Source: Deltaproteobacteria bacterium
GTDB taxonomy: Bacteria > Desulfobacterota > Desulfobulbia > Desulfobulbales > SURF-16
Direction: 5' to 3'
Assembly: GCA_029939635.1 (NCBI GenBank)
Contig: JAOZSN010000055.1
Location: 1-17,006, forward strand
DNA length: 17,006 nucleotides
Under the pieces are notes generated by a model, which had not been told where the DNA came from, did no database searches, and saw only the letters and a program-made list of their open reading frames with translations. This document shows positions 1-7,481 of this stretch, in pieces. Every line of letters starts with the position of its first letter. The first letter of the stretch is position 1. The position numbers were made by a program, and so were the translations under genes.

Positions 1-907
1 TTACCAGGGGTGGATGTTCAGAGACTGTTGTAATGGCAGAATCATTTTTTAATCGACCAATTTTCAAGGTAACATCTCCCTTGCTCTGCAAGTGAACAAG
101 CAAACGATCATTATGACGCCATAAATCTGCCGCAATGTTCAAAGGGACAGAGTTTCCAGGCAAAACAGCATTGCCCCCATCTTTTACAAAAAACTTGCCA
201 GTTGAAAAGGTAATCTCCGGCGATATACTCTTCCGATCAGCAAGATCAATAGCCACTGCTCGAAAATGGTAGATCCTATTGGCCACCAAGCCATGCAACA
301 CCACTTCATGCTCCTGCCCCCAGCTTTGTTCTTCAAGCTGATTTGGTGCAGAAGCATTTTCTTCACCATAGAGACAGGATGTCTGACTAGGGGTTGAGGT
401 ATGCCACTGGATACGAGCCGAGAGAAAGACCCCTCTTTTCACCTCAATGACATCAAGGCCAGAAATTTCAGGGGCTGTTGCCTGGGCTGTTATTTCTTTT
501 GCCTGGGCCAGCAAAGGGAGCTCTATTCTTGTCTCCACCTTCGCGTCAGTCTCATAACTGCTCAGATACAATTCCTGGCCTGCCATACCCTGGGGTAGTT
601 CAAACCAATGATTATGACGCGGGGTAAAATCTTTGCCAAACCAGTCGATCTTTTCCTGGGTTAAAGTCGTAGTCGGTGCTTGCGTTTTAGCCTGGGGACA
701 ATGACAATTATCGCATTGAGAAACAAGCACTGGCTGGTGCACAAAGGGTTTGCCAATGGCATTATTGACCACTTCATGGTGACACCGAGCACACTGGTCA
801 GCATCACTCCCTGAGGCCTGCACGTCTGTGAGTAGGATAAAGGGGAGTAGAAAAAAAATCCCCAGCACCATGAGCCTCATGCTATATCGACAAGACAGCA
901 GTTTCAT
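1..907 (-). CDS. Secreted multiheme cytochrome with fibronectin-III-like domains (3' end outside window)
   Basis: The frame is open from an ATG at 907 to the left edge, giving 302 codons without a stop, so the C-terminus is missing. The N-terminus is a signal peptide with likely cleavage after VQA (residue 31). Two CxxCH heme motifs follow at residues 39-43 (CARCH) and 65-69 (CDNCH), with the spacer FVHQPV, the same unit used in the larger cytochromes upstream. The second motif is followed directly by an extra cysteine (C70). From about residue 140 the sequence looks like a fibronectin-III or purple-acid-phosphatase-N type fold, with a possible second beta domain near the edge. A GGAGAA ribosome site (917-922) lies about nine bases before the ATG. 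The gene starts 34 bases after the propeller lipoprotein gene and is probably in the same operon. Role inferred: periplasmic or surface electron carrier. More hemes could lie beyond the edge. Confidence 0.85.
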   Translation of the reverse strand, partial: MKLLSCRYSMRLMVLGIFFLLPFILLTDVQASGSDADQCARCHHEVVNNAIGKPFVHQPVLVSQCDNCHCPQAKTQAPTTTLTQEKIDWFGKDFTPRHNHWFELPQGMAGQELYLSSYETDAKVETRIELPLLAQAKEITAQATAPEISGLDVIEVKRGVFLSARIQWHTSTPSQTSCLYGEENASAPNQLEEQSWGQEHEVVLHGLVANRIYHFRAVAIDLADRKSISPEITFSTGKFFVKDGGNAVLPGNSVPLNIAADLWRHNDRLLVHLQSKGDVTLKIGRLKNDSAITTVSEHPPLV

Positions 908-941
908 ATCATTAAATTCTCCAAACAAACTCTCATCATGC

Positions 942-2390
942 CTACTCCAGAAAAAGAACAGCTGCTGGGGCACTCCCCAATTCAATGGGACGTAAGGCCC
1001 GATGGGCAGTCTGATCAATCACCCCCAAGGCTCCATGTTCAGGCAGGGTCACATAAACCCAGGGCCTGATGGTGGATAAAGCAAGCTCAAAAGGTGACGA
1101 CGCCAAGGGGATCTCCCGCACCAAACGCTGCTGATGAGAGGAGATAACGGAAACAGAAGAACTCCCCTTATTAGTGAGAAATATATGGCGATTATTACTG
1201 GCAAGGCGTCGTGGCTGAAAACCAACATTGAGACGTTTTACCGTCTGCATAGAGCGCATATCAAGAATAGCCAGAGTATTTGCCATACCTTCCGCAACAT
1301 AGAGGTAATTATCCTCACGAAGCAACCCTTCTGGGCCACTGGCCACAGCACTGCTATCACGCCGCTGCAGGGTGAGCGGGTCTAAAAAATAGATAGCCTG
1401 AGACAAACCTGATGCAACAATGAGCTGGCCTTTCTGCTCATCCCAAGTGATAGTGCGTGGTTGATACCCCAACCGTCGCCTATTCTGCAAGGTGCCACTG
1501 ACCAGATCAATGTGCAGTAGTTCATTTTCCTGTTCAGCCAAAACATAGCCATTTCGACTATCACTAGCTATAAAATAGGATGGGGAGGAAACTAACGGAA
1601 TCTTGAAACGATCAATAATCCGCCCAGTTGAGGCCTCAACAACATGAATAAGACCCAGCCCCTGACTGAGAACATAGATTTTTTTTCTATCCGCAGCATA
1701 GACCATATAGGTTGGCTGGCCAGGAATGGCCAAGGAACCAGCGACCATATTTTTATCAGTACGGATAAGATAGAGCGTATCTATCTCAGGGCAGCTTACA
1801 TAGGCAAGATCGACCAATAGGGGTATACCTGGTTCAGTGACCACATTAAAATGGGGCTGAAACAGGGCCCCTTCAACAATGGAATCGGCGGCATCCCAAC
1901 GGAGAAATATCGACCGGCTTTCCCCTGCATGCAAGGTGAAATTTCCAGGCAGAGCCACCTGAATTTGCGGGGCAGCCAGCAATAACGGGATATTGCCCTT
2001 CTCACCCTGTTGAACGGCCTTTGTTATGGAAAGCTGCAGGTGCTGATATTGCCCTGCTGCCACCACCCCACGGGCCAAAAAACGTTGGCCATCAGCAACA
2101 TCATGCGCCGCAAAATCCCCACTGCCACCGGCTAATACCACAAGACCATCGTTCCCTCGCAGGCCCACTGAACTAATCTCCATCCAGGCATCACCGCTCT
2201 TCCCTTCTTGCAGCTGCAAGAAGATAGAAAGACGTGCCTGATTTGCCCCAGCTCGGGTAGGGGGCAATAATACCGAATGGCTCTGGCTGGGACTAGTAAC
2301 ACAGCCGGTCAGCATAGCAAAACTCAACAGCAAGAGAAGAGATATAAGCAGACCATTGTTTTTTCTGCTGCACATTGATGCAATTTTCAT
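942..2390 (-). CDS. Lipoprotein with DUF4382-like domain and YVTN-type beta-propeller
   Basis: This is a 482-residue protein. A long hydrophobic signal ends in the lipobox LTGC (C30), so lipid anchoring is predicted. Residues about 50-190 form a beta-rich domain resembling DUF4382, which is common in lipoproteins. From about 195 to the end the protein is built of repeats of roughly 40 residues with the pattern 'yVa...n.l.viD...........v...P..l', typical of YVTN or lactonase-like seven-bladed propellers (for example YVAEGMANTLAILD and IFLTNKGSSSVSVIS). No CxxCH is present. A weak GAG site precedes the ATG at 2390; a second ATG at 2374 is possible but would shorten the signal's basic start. The gene lies 21 bases after a six-heme cytochrome gene. 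Beta-propeller proteins are often encoded beside secreted multiheme cytochromes. A docking or scaffold role at the outer membrane is inference; no enzyme activity is claimed. Confidence 0.85.
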   Translation of the reverse strand: MKIASMCSRKNNGLLISLLLLLSFAMLTGCVTSPSQSHSVLLPPTRAGANQARLSIFLQLQEGKSGDAWMEISSVGLRGNDGLVVLAGGSGDFAAHDVADGQRFLARGVVAAGQYQHLQLSITKAVQQGEKGNIPLLLAAPQIQVALPGNFTLHAGESRSIFLRWDAADSIVEGALFQPHFNVVTEPGIPLLVDLAYVSCPEIDTLYLIRTDKNMVAGSLAIPGQPTYMVYAADRKKIYVLSQGLGLIHVVEASTGRIIDRFKIPLVSSPSYFIASDSRNGYVLAEQENELLHIDLVSGTLQNRRRLGYQPRTITWDEQKGQLIVASGLSQAIYFLDPLTLQRRDSSAVASGPEGLLREDNYLYVAEGMANTLAILDMRSMQTVKRLNVGFQPRRLASNNRHIFLTNKGSSSVSVISSHQQRLVREIPLASSPFELALSTIRPWVYVTLPEHGALGVIDQTAHRALRPIELGSAPAAVLFLE

Positions 2391-2411
2391 TTTCTCATAC
2401 CTAGCACATAC

Positions 2412-3497
2412 CTAATCCTTGGCTGTATGGCATATAGCGCAGCCATTATAACCACCGGCCTGGGGCCAGGTCTTGTAATCCCAACGTAGTAAGGCATCAT
2501 GGGGTGTACCGTGGGCACGGTGGCAGGAGAGACACATCACCACCGCATCATTTGTCTCACTGAACACTGTACTTTGTATGGTTGTGGACTGACTTTCCGT
2601 GGCCAATGGGGCAATGACGCTATACGTATTATTAGTGCCGCTTCCCATGTTATAGGCGCTATACTCTGAGCTTGACGTGGCAGCACTCATATCAAAATCA
2701 GTAGGATGTCGTAACCAAACCCCACTGGATAAAAGACCTACAGCAATATTACCACTGCCATTATGAAAATCACCGTGACACGTGGCACAGTGCTGGCTGA
2801 TGGTACCTTCGGCATTTGCCGTTTCCGTAAGGCGATTGCGACCATAATATTTATTGTGCTGGCCAGCCAGGGGCTGAAATTCATAATCACTATCTCCCAG
2901 CCCTTGAATACCATCCAGGAACCGATAACTGGTAGCAACAGATGTGCCATTTTTCCAGATGGTTTGATCATTTTTATGGTGGCCACCATAGATAGCCAGG
3001 GTGGGATTGCTAATGGCCTGATCACCATGACATCCAGTTGTGCCACTACAGGTGAGTTGGCTGCTGAGGGGAGTGGGGCTACCAGGGGGGGTAAGACCGA
3101 GCACAGAATCAATCTCGCTGAGTCCGGCCACATTATGGCCCTTACGCTCCTGACCACTGCTCACCCAATAGAAATTGCCACCAGCCAGGGTGGTTGTGCC
3201 TCCCTCTGTGCCACTATCTCCATAAATGGGGCCATTGACATCAAGGATATACGGCACTGAACCACTACTATTAGTGCCCTGATGGCAGCCAACACAATCT
3301 GTGATGAGCAAACCCTGATTAGGGGTTGATGTGGCGGTATGGGAACCATCCGTTAAAGAAACAGTATAGGCCATGGAAACACCAGCCTGACTATTATGCA
3401 TGGTATGACAATTAACACAGGGACCATTGACCCTGGCCAGCCCCTGACAGGGCCAGACAAAAAGCACCAACACAATTATGGCTGCAATTTGTTTCAT
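2412..3497 (-). CDS. Secreted six-heme c-type cytochrome, possible filament-type subunit (paralog of 15810-16895)
   Basis: This is a 361-residue protein with a signal peptide cleaved near GLA (residue 21). Canonical heme motifs are at 27-31 (CVNCH), 68-72 (CVGCH), 237-241 (CATCH), 322-326 (CLSCH) and 353-357 (CAICH). A variant Cx5CH is at 150-157 (CSGTTGCH). Histidines outside the motifs that are conserved with the paralog include H34, H121, H173/H174, H214, H245, H264 (in RHPTDF) and H329, enough to be distal ligands for six bis-histidine hemes. The spacing is loose and Gly/Ser/Thr-rich, unlike the tight paired repeats of the larger cytochromes here. This style resembles secreted cytochromes such as the OmcS/OmcE type, but I claim no specific orthology. 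The ATG overlaps the stop of the upstream NHL gene as ATGA (3494-3497), indicating translational coupling. Role inferred: extracellular electron carrier or filament subunit. Confidence 0.92.
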   Translation of the reverse strand: MKQIAAIIVLVLFVWPCQGLARVNGPCVNCHTMHNSQAGVSMAYTVSLTDGSHTATSTPNQGLLITDCVGCHQGTNSSGSVPYILDVNGPIYGDSGTEGGTTTLAGGNFYWVSSGQERKGHNVAGLSEIDSVLGLTPPGSPTPLSSQLTCSGTTGCHGDQAISNPTLAIYGGHHKNDQTIWKNGTSVATSYRFLDGIQGLGDSDYEFQPLAGQHNKYYGRNRLTETANAEGTISQHCATCHGDFHNGSGNIAVGLLSSGVWLRHPTDFDMSAATSSSEYSAYNMGSGTNNTYSVIAPLATESQSTTIQSTVFSETNDAVVMCLSCHRAHGTPHDALLRWDYKTWPQAGGYNGCAICHTAKD

Positions 3498-4426
3498 TTT
3501 CCTCTCTGCGAGAAAATCTGCACCCTGGTATTGCCCTGGTCAATGATACAGAGCCGTTGCCAAGGATCAAAACGGATTTCGTGGGGGTAGGAAAGGGATT
3601 GCAAATCATAGCCCTTTCCCAAAAAGGAGTAAAGCCACTGCCCTTTGTCATCAAGGACACTGACCTTCCCCTGATGGCGGTCAAGGATGAAAAAATACCC
3701 TTGTTCATCTATTGCCAACGACACAGGAAAGTCCAGGTCTACACCCTTAAGATCAATCCTTTTAAAGAGAATACCCTGGGCAGTGAAGCCATATAACCAC
3801 TTATCACCAGTTGCCAGGGACCAGAGTTGATCGCCATATATCTTGAAATCGTTGAGGCCCTGACTACCTGGGGGTGGGGAAAATTGTCGCAGAACCTGCA
3901 TCTGCTGGTCAAGGATAAAGATAGAACCTGTCGCCCTGTCCAGGACATAAACCTGGTCATTATTAATCTCCAACCGATCACAGAAAATCTCCTGGCCTTG
4001 AAAGCTCAGGGTAAAGCGTTTTATATCCTTTTTGACAAGATCAATTCGAGTGAGACAATTTCGTCCCCGCTCTACAATCAACAGTTGTCCCGCTCCCAGG
4101 CGCACCATATCATGGGGTTTTTCCAGGTCATTACCAGCGCTATACTCCTGCAGGAATTCACCTTCACGGCTAAAGGAAAGAAGCCGCCCCTGATTGCTGT
4201 CAACCAGATAATAACGTTCCGACCGCTCATCAACCACCAGGGCCATAAGATGACTGCCCTCTTTCACCGCAGGTTCCAGAGTCAGCACATGCTGCCATGG
4301 CGAGGCCGCCCATGCTGAAGTAACGGAGCCTGACAGACTAATAGACAAGAGAACACAGAGGAACAGGGCCAAACACCAAAACGGGCCGGCGATCCTGGCT
4401 AGTAACTGCGGTGGCATTGCATGCAT
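3494..4426 (-). CDS. Periplasmic NHL-repeat beta-propeller protein
   Basis: This is a 310-residue protein. A long N-terminal hydrophobic segment ends near SAWA (residue 40), consistent with a signal peptide; no lipobox is evident. The rest consists of about six NHL-type blades with the repeated shape 'l.....P..i..d..g.lyvlDr..g.i.vld..G..l..f', for example FILDRHQGKVSVLD and the last blade IIDQGNTRVQIFS. No heme motif or catalytic signature is visible. The ATG at 4426 has AAAAGG four bases upstream and overlaps the preceding 16-heme gene by 28 bases; an ATG three codons later is possible. It is coupled by ATGA to the next six-heme cytochrome gene. NHL proteins frequently accompany multiheme cytochrome genes in Desulfobacterota and Geobacter-type clusters. 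A role in holding or assembling cytochromes is inferred. Confidence 0.88.
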   Translation of the reverse strand: MHAMPPQLLARIAGPFWCLALFLCVLLSISLSGSVTSAWAASPWQHVLTLEPAVKEGSHLMALVVDERSERYYLVDSNQGRLLSFSREGEFLQEYSAGNDLEKPHDMVRLGAGQLLIVERGRNCLTRIDLVKKDIKRFTLSFQGQEIFCDRLEINNDQVYVLDRATGSIFILDQQMQVLRQFSPPPGSQGLNDFKIYGDQLWSLATGDKWLYGFTAQGILFKRIDLKGVDLDFPVSLAIDEQGYFFILDRHQGKVSVLDDKGQWLYSFLGKGYDLQSLSYPHEIRFDPWQRLCIIDQGNTRVQIFSQRGK

Positions 4427-5565
4427 AAGGCCTTTTCCCCGCTCAATTTAAGGTGGTAGCGATAATCCGTTCCCATGGGATTATGACAGGTAAGACAGGT
4501 CAACATCTGGTTAATCCGAGGATCTAAAATACCCGCACCGATGGGATGTGAAAAAGTATTATGGGACTCATGGCAGCGTGAGCACAGGGCAGTGCCATCG
4601 GTTAGTAGCATGGCGGTACGCTCTGAGCCGTGGATACCATGACAGGCACTGCACCCTTCTTCAACCTCTGGATGATGCTGCTGGAATTGTTCTGCCCGCT
4701 CAAAGGTATCAGCATGGCATGATTGACATAATTTCTTACCTGGAGATCGCAGCAAGGCCTTATTATCAGAGGCATGGGGACTGTGACAGCGGGTACATTT
4801 TTTTTCACCAGGGAGCAAATGGCTATGGGCAGCCCGCATCTCCTCGCCTACAGGGGCATGGCAGGAGAGACATAACTCAGCCTGGCCAGTCTGTTCTACA
4901 TTATGACAGGTAGTACAATCTTTGCTGTAAGGTTCATGGAGATTCTGGCGCACCAAACCAGGTCGTTCACTGCCATGGGGATTATGGCAGGAGAGGCAAG
5001 TCGTGACCTTTACCGGAAAGCCCTTATGGCCAATTAAGGACTCAGGGTTTTCATGACAGGAGAGACATAAGGTATCCGCTGATTTTTTAAGCAGGTATTG
5101 ATTAGCAGCCTGATGAGGAGCATGACAGGTGGTGCATTTCCCTTGGGCAAATGGTTGGTGGCTCACCTGAAACTCGGTGGTCAATTCTTCATGACAGCCC
5201 AGACAGCTGGTTGCAATTTTCTCCTTTAACAGGGCTGGTTGGTCAGCGGCATGGGCTGCATGGCAATGAAGACATTTTCCCTGGGCCACCGGTTCATGGA
5301 CCCACCCTTGACTAAAAGTCTTCTCCTCTGCTCCATGGCAGCTATAACAAAAATCAGCCCCCTGCTGGGACAGTAATCCAGGGAATTTTGCCACATGTGG
5401 GTTATGGCAGGCCACACATTGTTTTTGCTGTACTGGGGCATGAATATGTGTTCCAGCGATAATTTTTGCATCATGGCAGGACATACAATCCGTGCCAGAC
5501 CAAGCTAAAGAACCCCACAGCAACAAAACCAGACAACTTGTACAACTAAGTATATAGCGAATCAT
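4399..5565 (-). CDS. 16-heme c-type cytochrome, paired-CxxCH type
   Basis: This is a 388-residue secreted cytochrome. I count sixteen CxxCH motifs, from CMSCH at 27-31 to CMQCH at 381-385, and almost no sequence outside the heme units. Most hemes come in pairs with the pattern 'H.P...g.C..CH..H.s.....Ll.....lC..CH', the doubled-CxxCH family (related to cytochrome c3). The histidines in HxP and CHxxH are likely distal ligands. The start at 5565 is chosen over an in-frame start at 5586. It forms an ATGA overlap with the 26-heme gene, has GGGGAG five bases upstream, and leaves a standard signal peptide (MIRYIL, cleavage near AWS at 23). The CTSC in the signal is not followed by His and is not a heme site. 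The protein is soluble by prediction. Role inferred: periplasmic wire passing electrons between the inner membrane and the outer-membrane conduit. Confidence 0.93.
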   Translation of the reverse strand: MIRYILSCTSCLVLLLWGSLAWSGTDCMSCHDAKIIAGTHIHAPVQQKQCVACHNPHVAKFPGLLSQQGADFCYSCHGAEEKTFSQGWVHEPVAQGKCLHCHAAHAADQPALLKEKIATSCLGCHEELTTEFQVSHQPFAQGKCTTCHAPHQAANQYLLKKSADTLCLSCHENPESLIGHKGFPVKVTTCLSCHNPHGSERPGLVRQNLHEPYSKDCTTCHNVEQTGQAELCLSCHAPVGEEMRAAHSHLLPGEKKCTRCHSPHASDNKALLRSPGKKLCQSCHADTFERAEQFQQHHPEVEEGCSACHGIHGSERTAMLLTDGTALCSRCHESHNTFSHPIGAGILDPRINQMLTCLTCHNPMGTDYRYHLKLSGEKALCMQCHRSY

Positions 5566-7481
5566 GACGTCTCCCCCCCGTGACAAACGGTGCAGGAGCC
5601 TTCAGTAAAGGGTGAATGCTGCACAGGATGCAGCAAACTTGTATCATGGCCACCATGGGGATCATGACAACTTAAGCAAGAGTCTGCCCCTGGTTTTATA
5701 CCCTTGTGGGCCAAGATAAAGGTATCATCAACCCCATGGCATGACTGACAGAGACTGGAGACCGGCATGACCAATAATTTTTCCTCCTGGGAACCGTGGG
5801 CCTGGTGACAGGTTTGACAATTCTCAGCAGCAGGGGCATGGGGCACCCCATCTTGCCAAGATTCGGCAATATCTTGGTGACAGGAGAGGCATAACCGGGG
5901 TTGCTCTTGGAGAAGAAGATTAGCCAGTCCTGTGCCATGGCCACCATGGCAGGCTGCACAATTTCCTTGCGCCACAGGTTCATGACTGACAACACTCTCA
6001 GCCATTTTTGTAGCAGTTTCAGTATGGCAGGAAAGGCAGAGAGTTGCCTGTCTATCACGAAGCACAAAGGGGTATTTAGATCCATGGGGCCCATGGCAGA
6101 CAAGACAGTCACCTTGGACAAAAGGTTGGTGAGCCAAGGTCTGCTGCTGTTCCTGCTGCAAAGGTTCATGACACGTTAAGCAGAGTTGCCCCTGGTTCAC
6201 ATCCGTAAGAAGACGATTAGCTCGCTCTCCCTGGTGGGGAGAGTGACAACGACTACATTGGCCAGAGGCAAAGGGAAGGTGAATACTGAAACCACTGAGC
6301 TGACTGCTCATCTCCTCATGGCATTGCAGACATAATTCCTCTTCGTGCTGCCGTAATAATTGTCTATTTTCTGCCTGATGGGGGGCATGGCAGGTAAGGC
6401 ACTGTCCCTGTCCTGCTGGGGCATGGCTAAACTCACCAGCGCCATAATCTTCAGGAAGATGACAGGTAAGACAGAGGGTTTCTTTCCCCCCCTTTAAAGA
6501 ATCAGCGCCCTTACCACCATGGCCAAGATGACAACTCAGGCAATCACCCTGGTCAAAAGGTTGGTGGTTGCTCCCCATACCACTCTTTTCCGGCAGATCA
6601 TGGCATTGCAGGCAAAGCTCAGTTGGCTGAGCTGTCAGTAACGGTGCATTATCACTGCCATGACTGCTATGACAACTGCTGCACTTACCCTGTTGCACTG
6701 GTTCATGAAGCCCTTCCCGTTCTTGGGGCTCATGGCATTGCTGGCAGAGCAGATCTTTTTCTGGAATTGCTGCAGGTTGCGCGGTATCACCGTGGCAAGA
6801 CTGACACTCTCCCTTTGTTAAAGGAAGATGCATATTTTCCCGTAATAAACCAGGATCAGCAGAACTATGGGGGGTATGGCAACTGACACAGTTAGTTTGG
6901 ATCAGTTTATTATTATGGCTGGCCAAAGAAGGTGCCTGCTCGCCACTATGACAGGAAAGGCAGAGATCATCGCTTTTCTTGCGCAATAACCATTTTTCAT
7001 TGGAAAAATGAGGGTCATGACAGGTCACGCATCCTGTGACTAATGGCGGATGTTTTACCTGCAAAGAAAACATCTCTGCATCATGACAGCTTAGGCAGCT
7101 ATCATTTGCGGGCTTATGTAATAAATTTTCATTCTCCGAATTATGAACCTGGTGACAGCTTTGACAGCGCCCCTCGACAACTGGGGCATGGATGACTGCC
7201 CCAGCATCAGACTGAAAGGCCTGGCCATGACAGGTGAGACAGAGATCAGGCTCCTGCTTACGTAAAAAACTGCCCCCCACGATACCATGGGGTAAATGAC
7301 AGAGCTGGCAGTCATTTTGCGCCACTGGTTTATGGACAAAACCCTGCTTGTAACGATCACTCATTTCAGCATGGCAATCCAGGCACCCTTTACGAACCAC
7401 CTGCTGACTCTGCTTCGGCACACAGGCTACGAGTAGCCAGCAGGAGAGTACACATAAAAATACAATAATCTTATTAGTCAT
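5562..7481 (-). CDS. 26-heme lipoprotein c-type cytochrome, paired-CxxCH type
   Basis: This is a 639-residue protein. The start at 7481 gives a clean lipoprotein signal (MTNKIIVFLC..LLVAC, lipid at C20). A longer frame extends to a TTG at 7535 but would put hydrophilic residues before the signal. I count 26 CxxCH motifs, from CLDCH near residue 33 to CTVCH near the C-terminus, or thirteen paired units of about 45-50 residues with the pattern 'H.P...G.C..CH..H.s.....LL......LC..CH'. Nearly all sequence is heme binding. No beta-barrel, FNIII or other domain is seen. Its start overlaps the stop of the isomerase gene by 8 bases, and its stop overlaps the next cytochrome start as ATGA. There is no clear ribosome site of its own, so reinitiation after the isomerase is likely. 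Role inferred: lipid-anchored electron wire at the outer membrane, either its periplasmic face or the cell surface; the sequence does not say which leaflet. Confidence 0.93.
   Translation of the reverse strand: MTNKIIVFLCVLSCWLLVACVPKQSQQVVRKGCLDCHAEMSDRYKQGFVHKPVAQNDCQLCHLPHGIVGGSFLRKQEPDLCLTCHGQAFQSDAGAVIHAPVVEGRCQSCHQVHNSENENLLHKPANDSCLSCHDAEMFSLQVKHPPLVTGCVTCHDPHFSNEKWLLRKKSDDLCLSCHSGEQAPSLASHNNKLIQTNCVSCHTPHSSADPGLLRENMHLPLTKGECQSCHGDTAQPAAIPEKDLLCQQCHEPQEREGLHEPVQQGKCSSCHSSHGSDNAPLLTAQPTELCLQCHDLPEKSGMGSNHQPFDQGDCLSCHLGHGGKGADSLKGGKETLCLTCHLPEDYGAGEFSHAPAGQGQCLTCHAPHQAENRQLLRQHEEELCLQCHEEMSSQLSGFSIHLPFASGQCSRCHSPHQGERANRLLTDVNQGQLCLTCHEPLQQEQQQTLAHQPFVQGDCLVCHGPHGSKYPFVLRDRQATLCLSCHTETATKMAESVVSHEPVAQGNCAACHGGHGTGLANLLLQEQPRLCLSCHQDIAESWQDGVPHAPAAENCQTCHQAHGSQEEKLLVMPVSSLCQSCHGVDDTFILAHKGIKPGADSCLSCHDPHGGHDTSLLHPVQHSPFTEGSCTVCHGGETS
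5566..5579 (-). promoter_or_regulatory. Ribosome binding site embedded in the 3' end of the 26-heme gene, with a seven-base G run
   Basis: On the minus strand seven G are followed by AGACGTC and then ATGA. The GGGGAG serves as ribosome site five bases before the ATG at 5565, while the same bases encode the last residues (GGETS) of the 26-heme cytochrome. This site decides the start of the 388-residue cytochrome. Confidence 0.7.
5575..7385 (-). repeat. Tandem protein repeat: thirteen paired-heme units
   Basis: Within the 26-heme cytochrome the protein repeats a unit of about 45-50 residues with two CxxCH motifs, a leading HxP, a CHxxH and a Leu-Leu pair before LCxxCH. At the base level the LCLSCH segment recurs with near-identical codons (plus-strand catgacagg or catggcagg followed by a purine-rich stretch), also in the neighbouring 16-heme gene. 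Growth by duplication of paired units is inferred. Confidence 0.75.

Noticed and set aside
2763..3260. Long plus-strand open frame opposite the six-heme cytochrome
   Set aside because: The minus frame has a signal peptide, heme motifs and a paralog; the plus frame has no recognisable domain and is a mirror of the Cys/His-rich codons. Other plus-strand frames in the window are rejected for the same reason.
4399..7385. Regularly spaced short repeats (catgacagg, catggcagg) resembling a repeat array
   Set aside because: They fall on the CxxCH codons of the cytochromes and their spacing follows heme spacing; they are not CRISPR or intergenic repeats.
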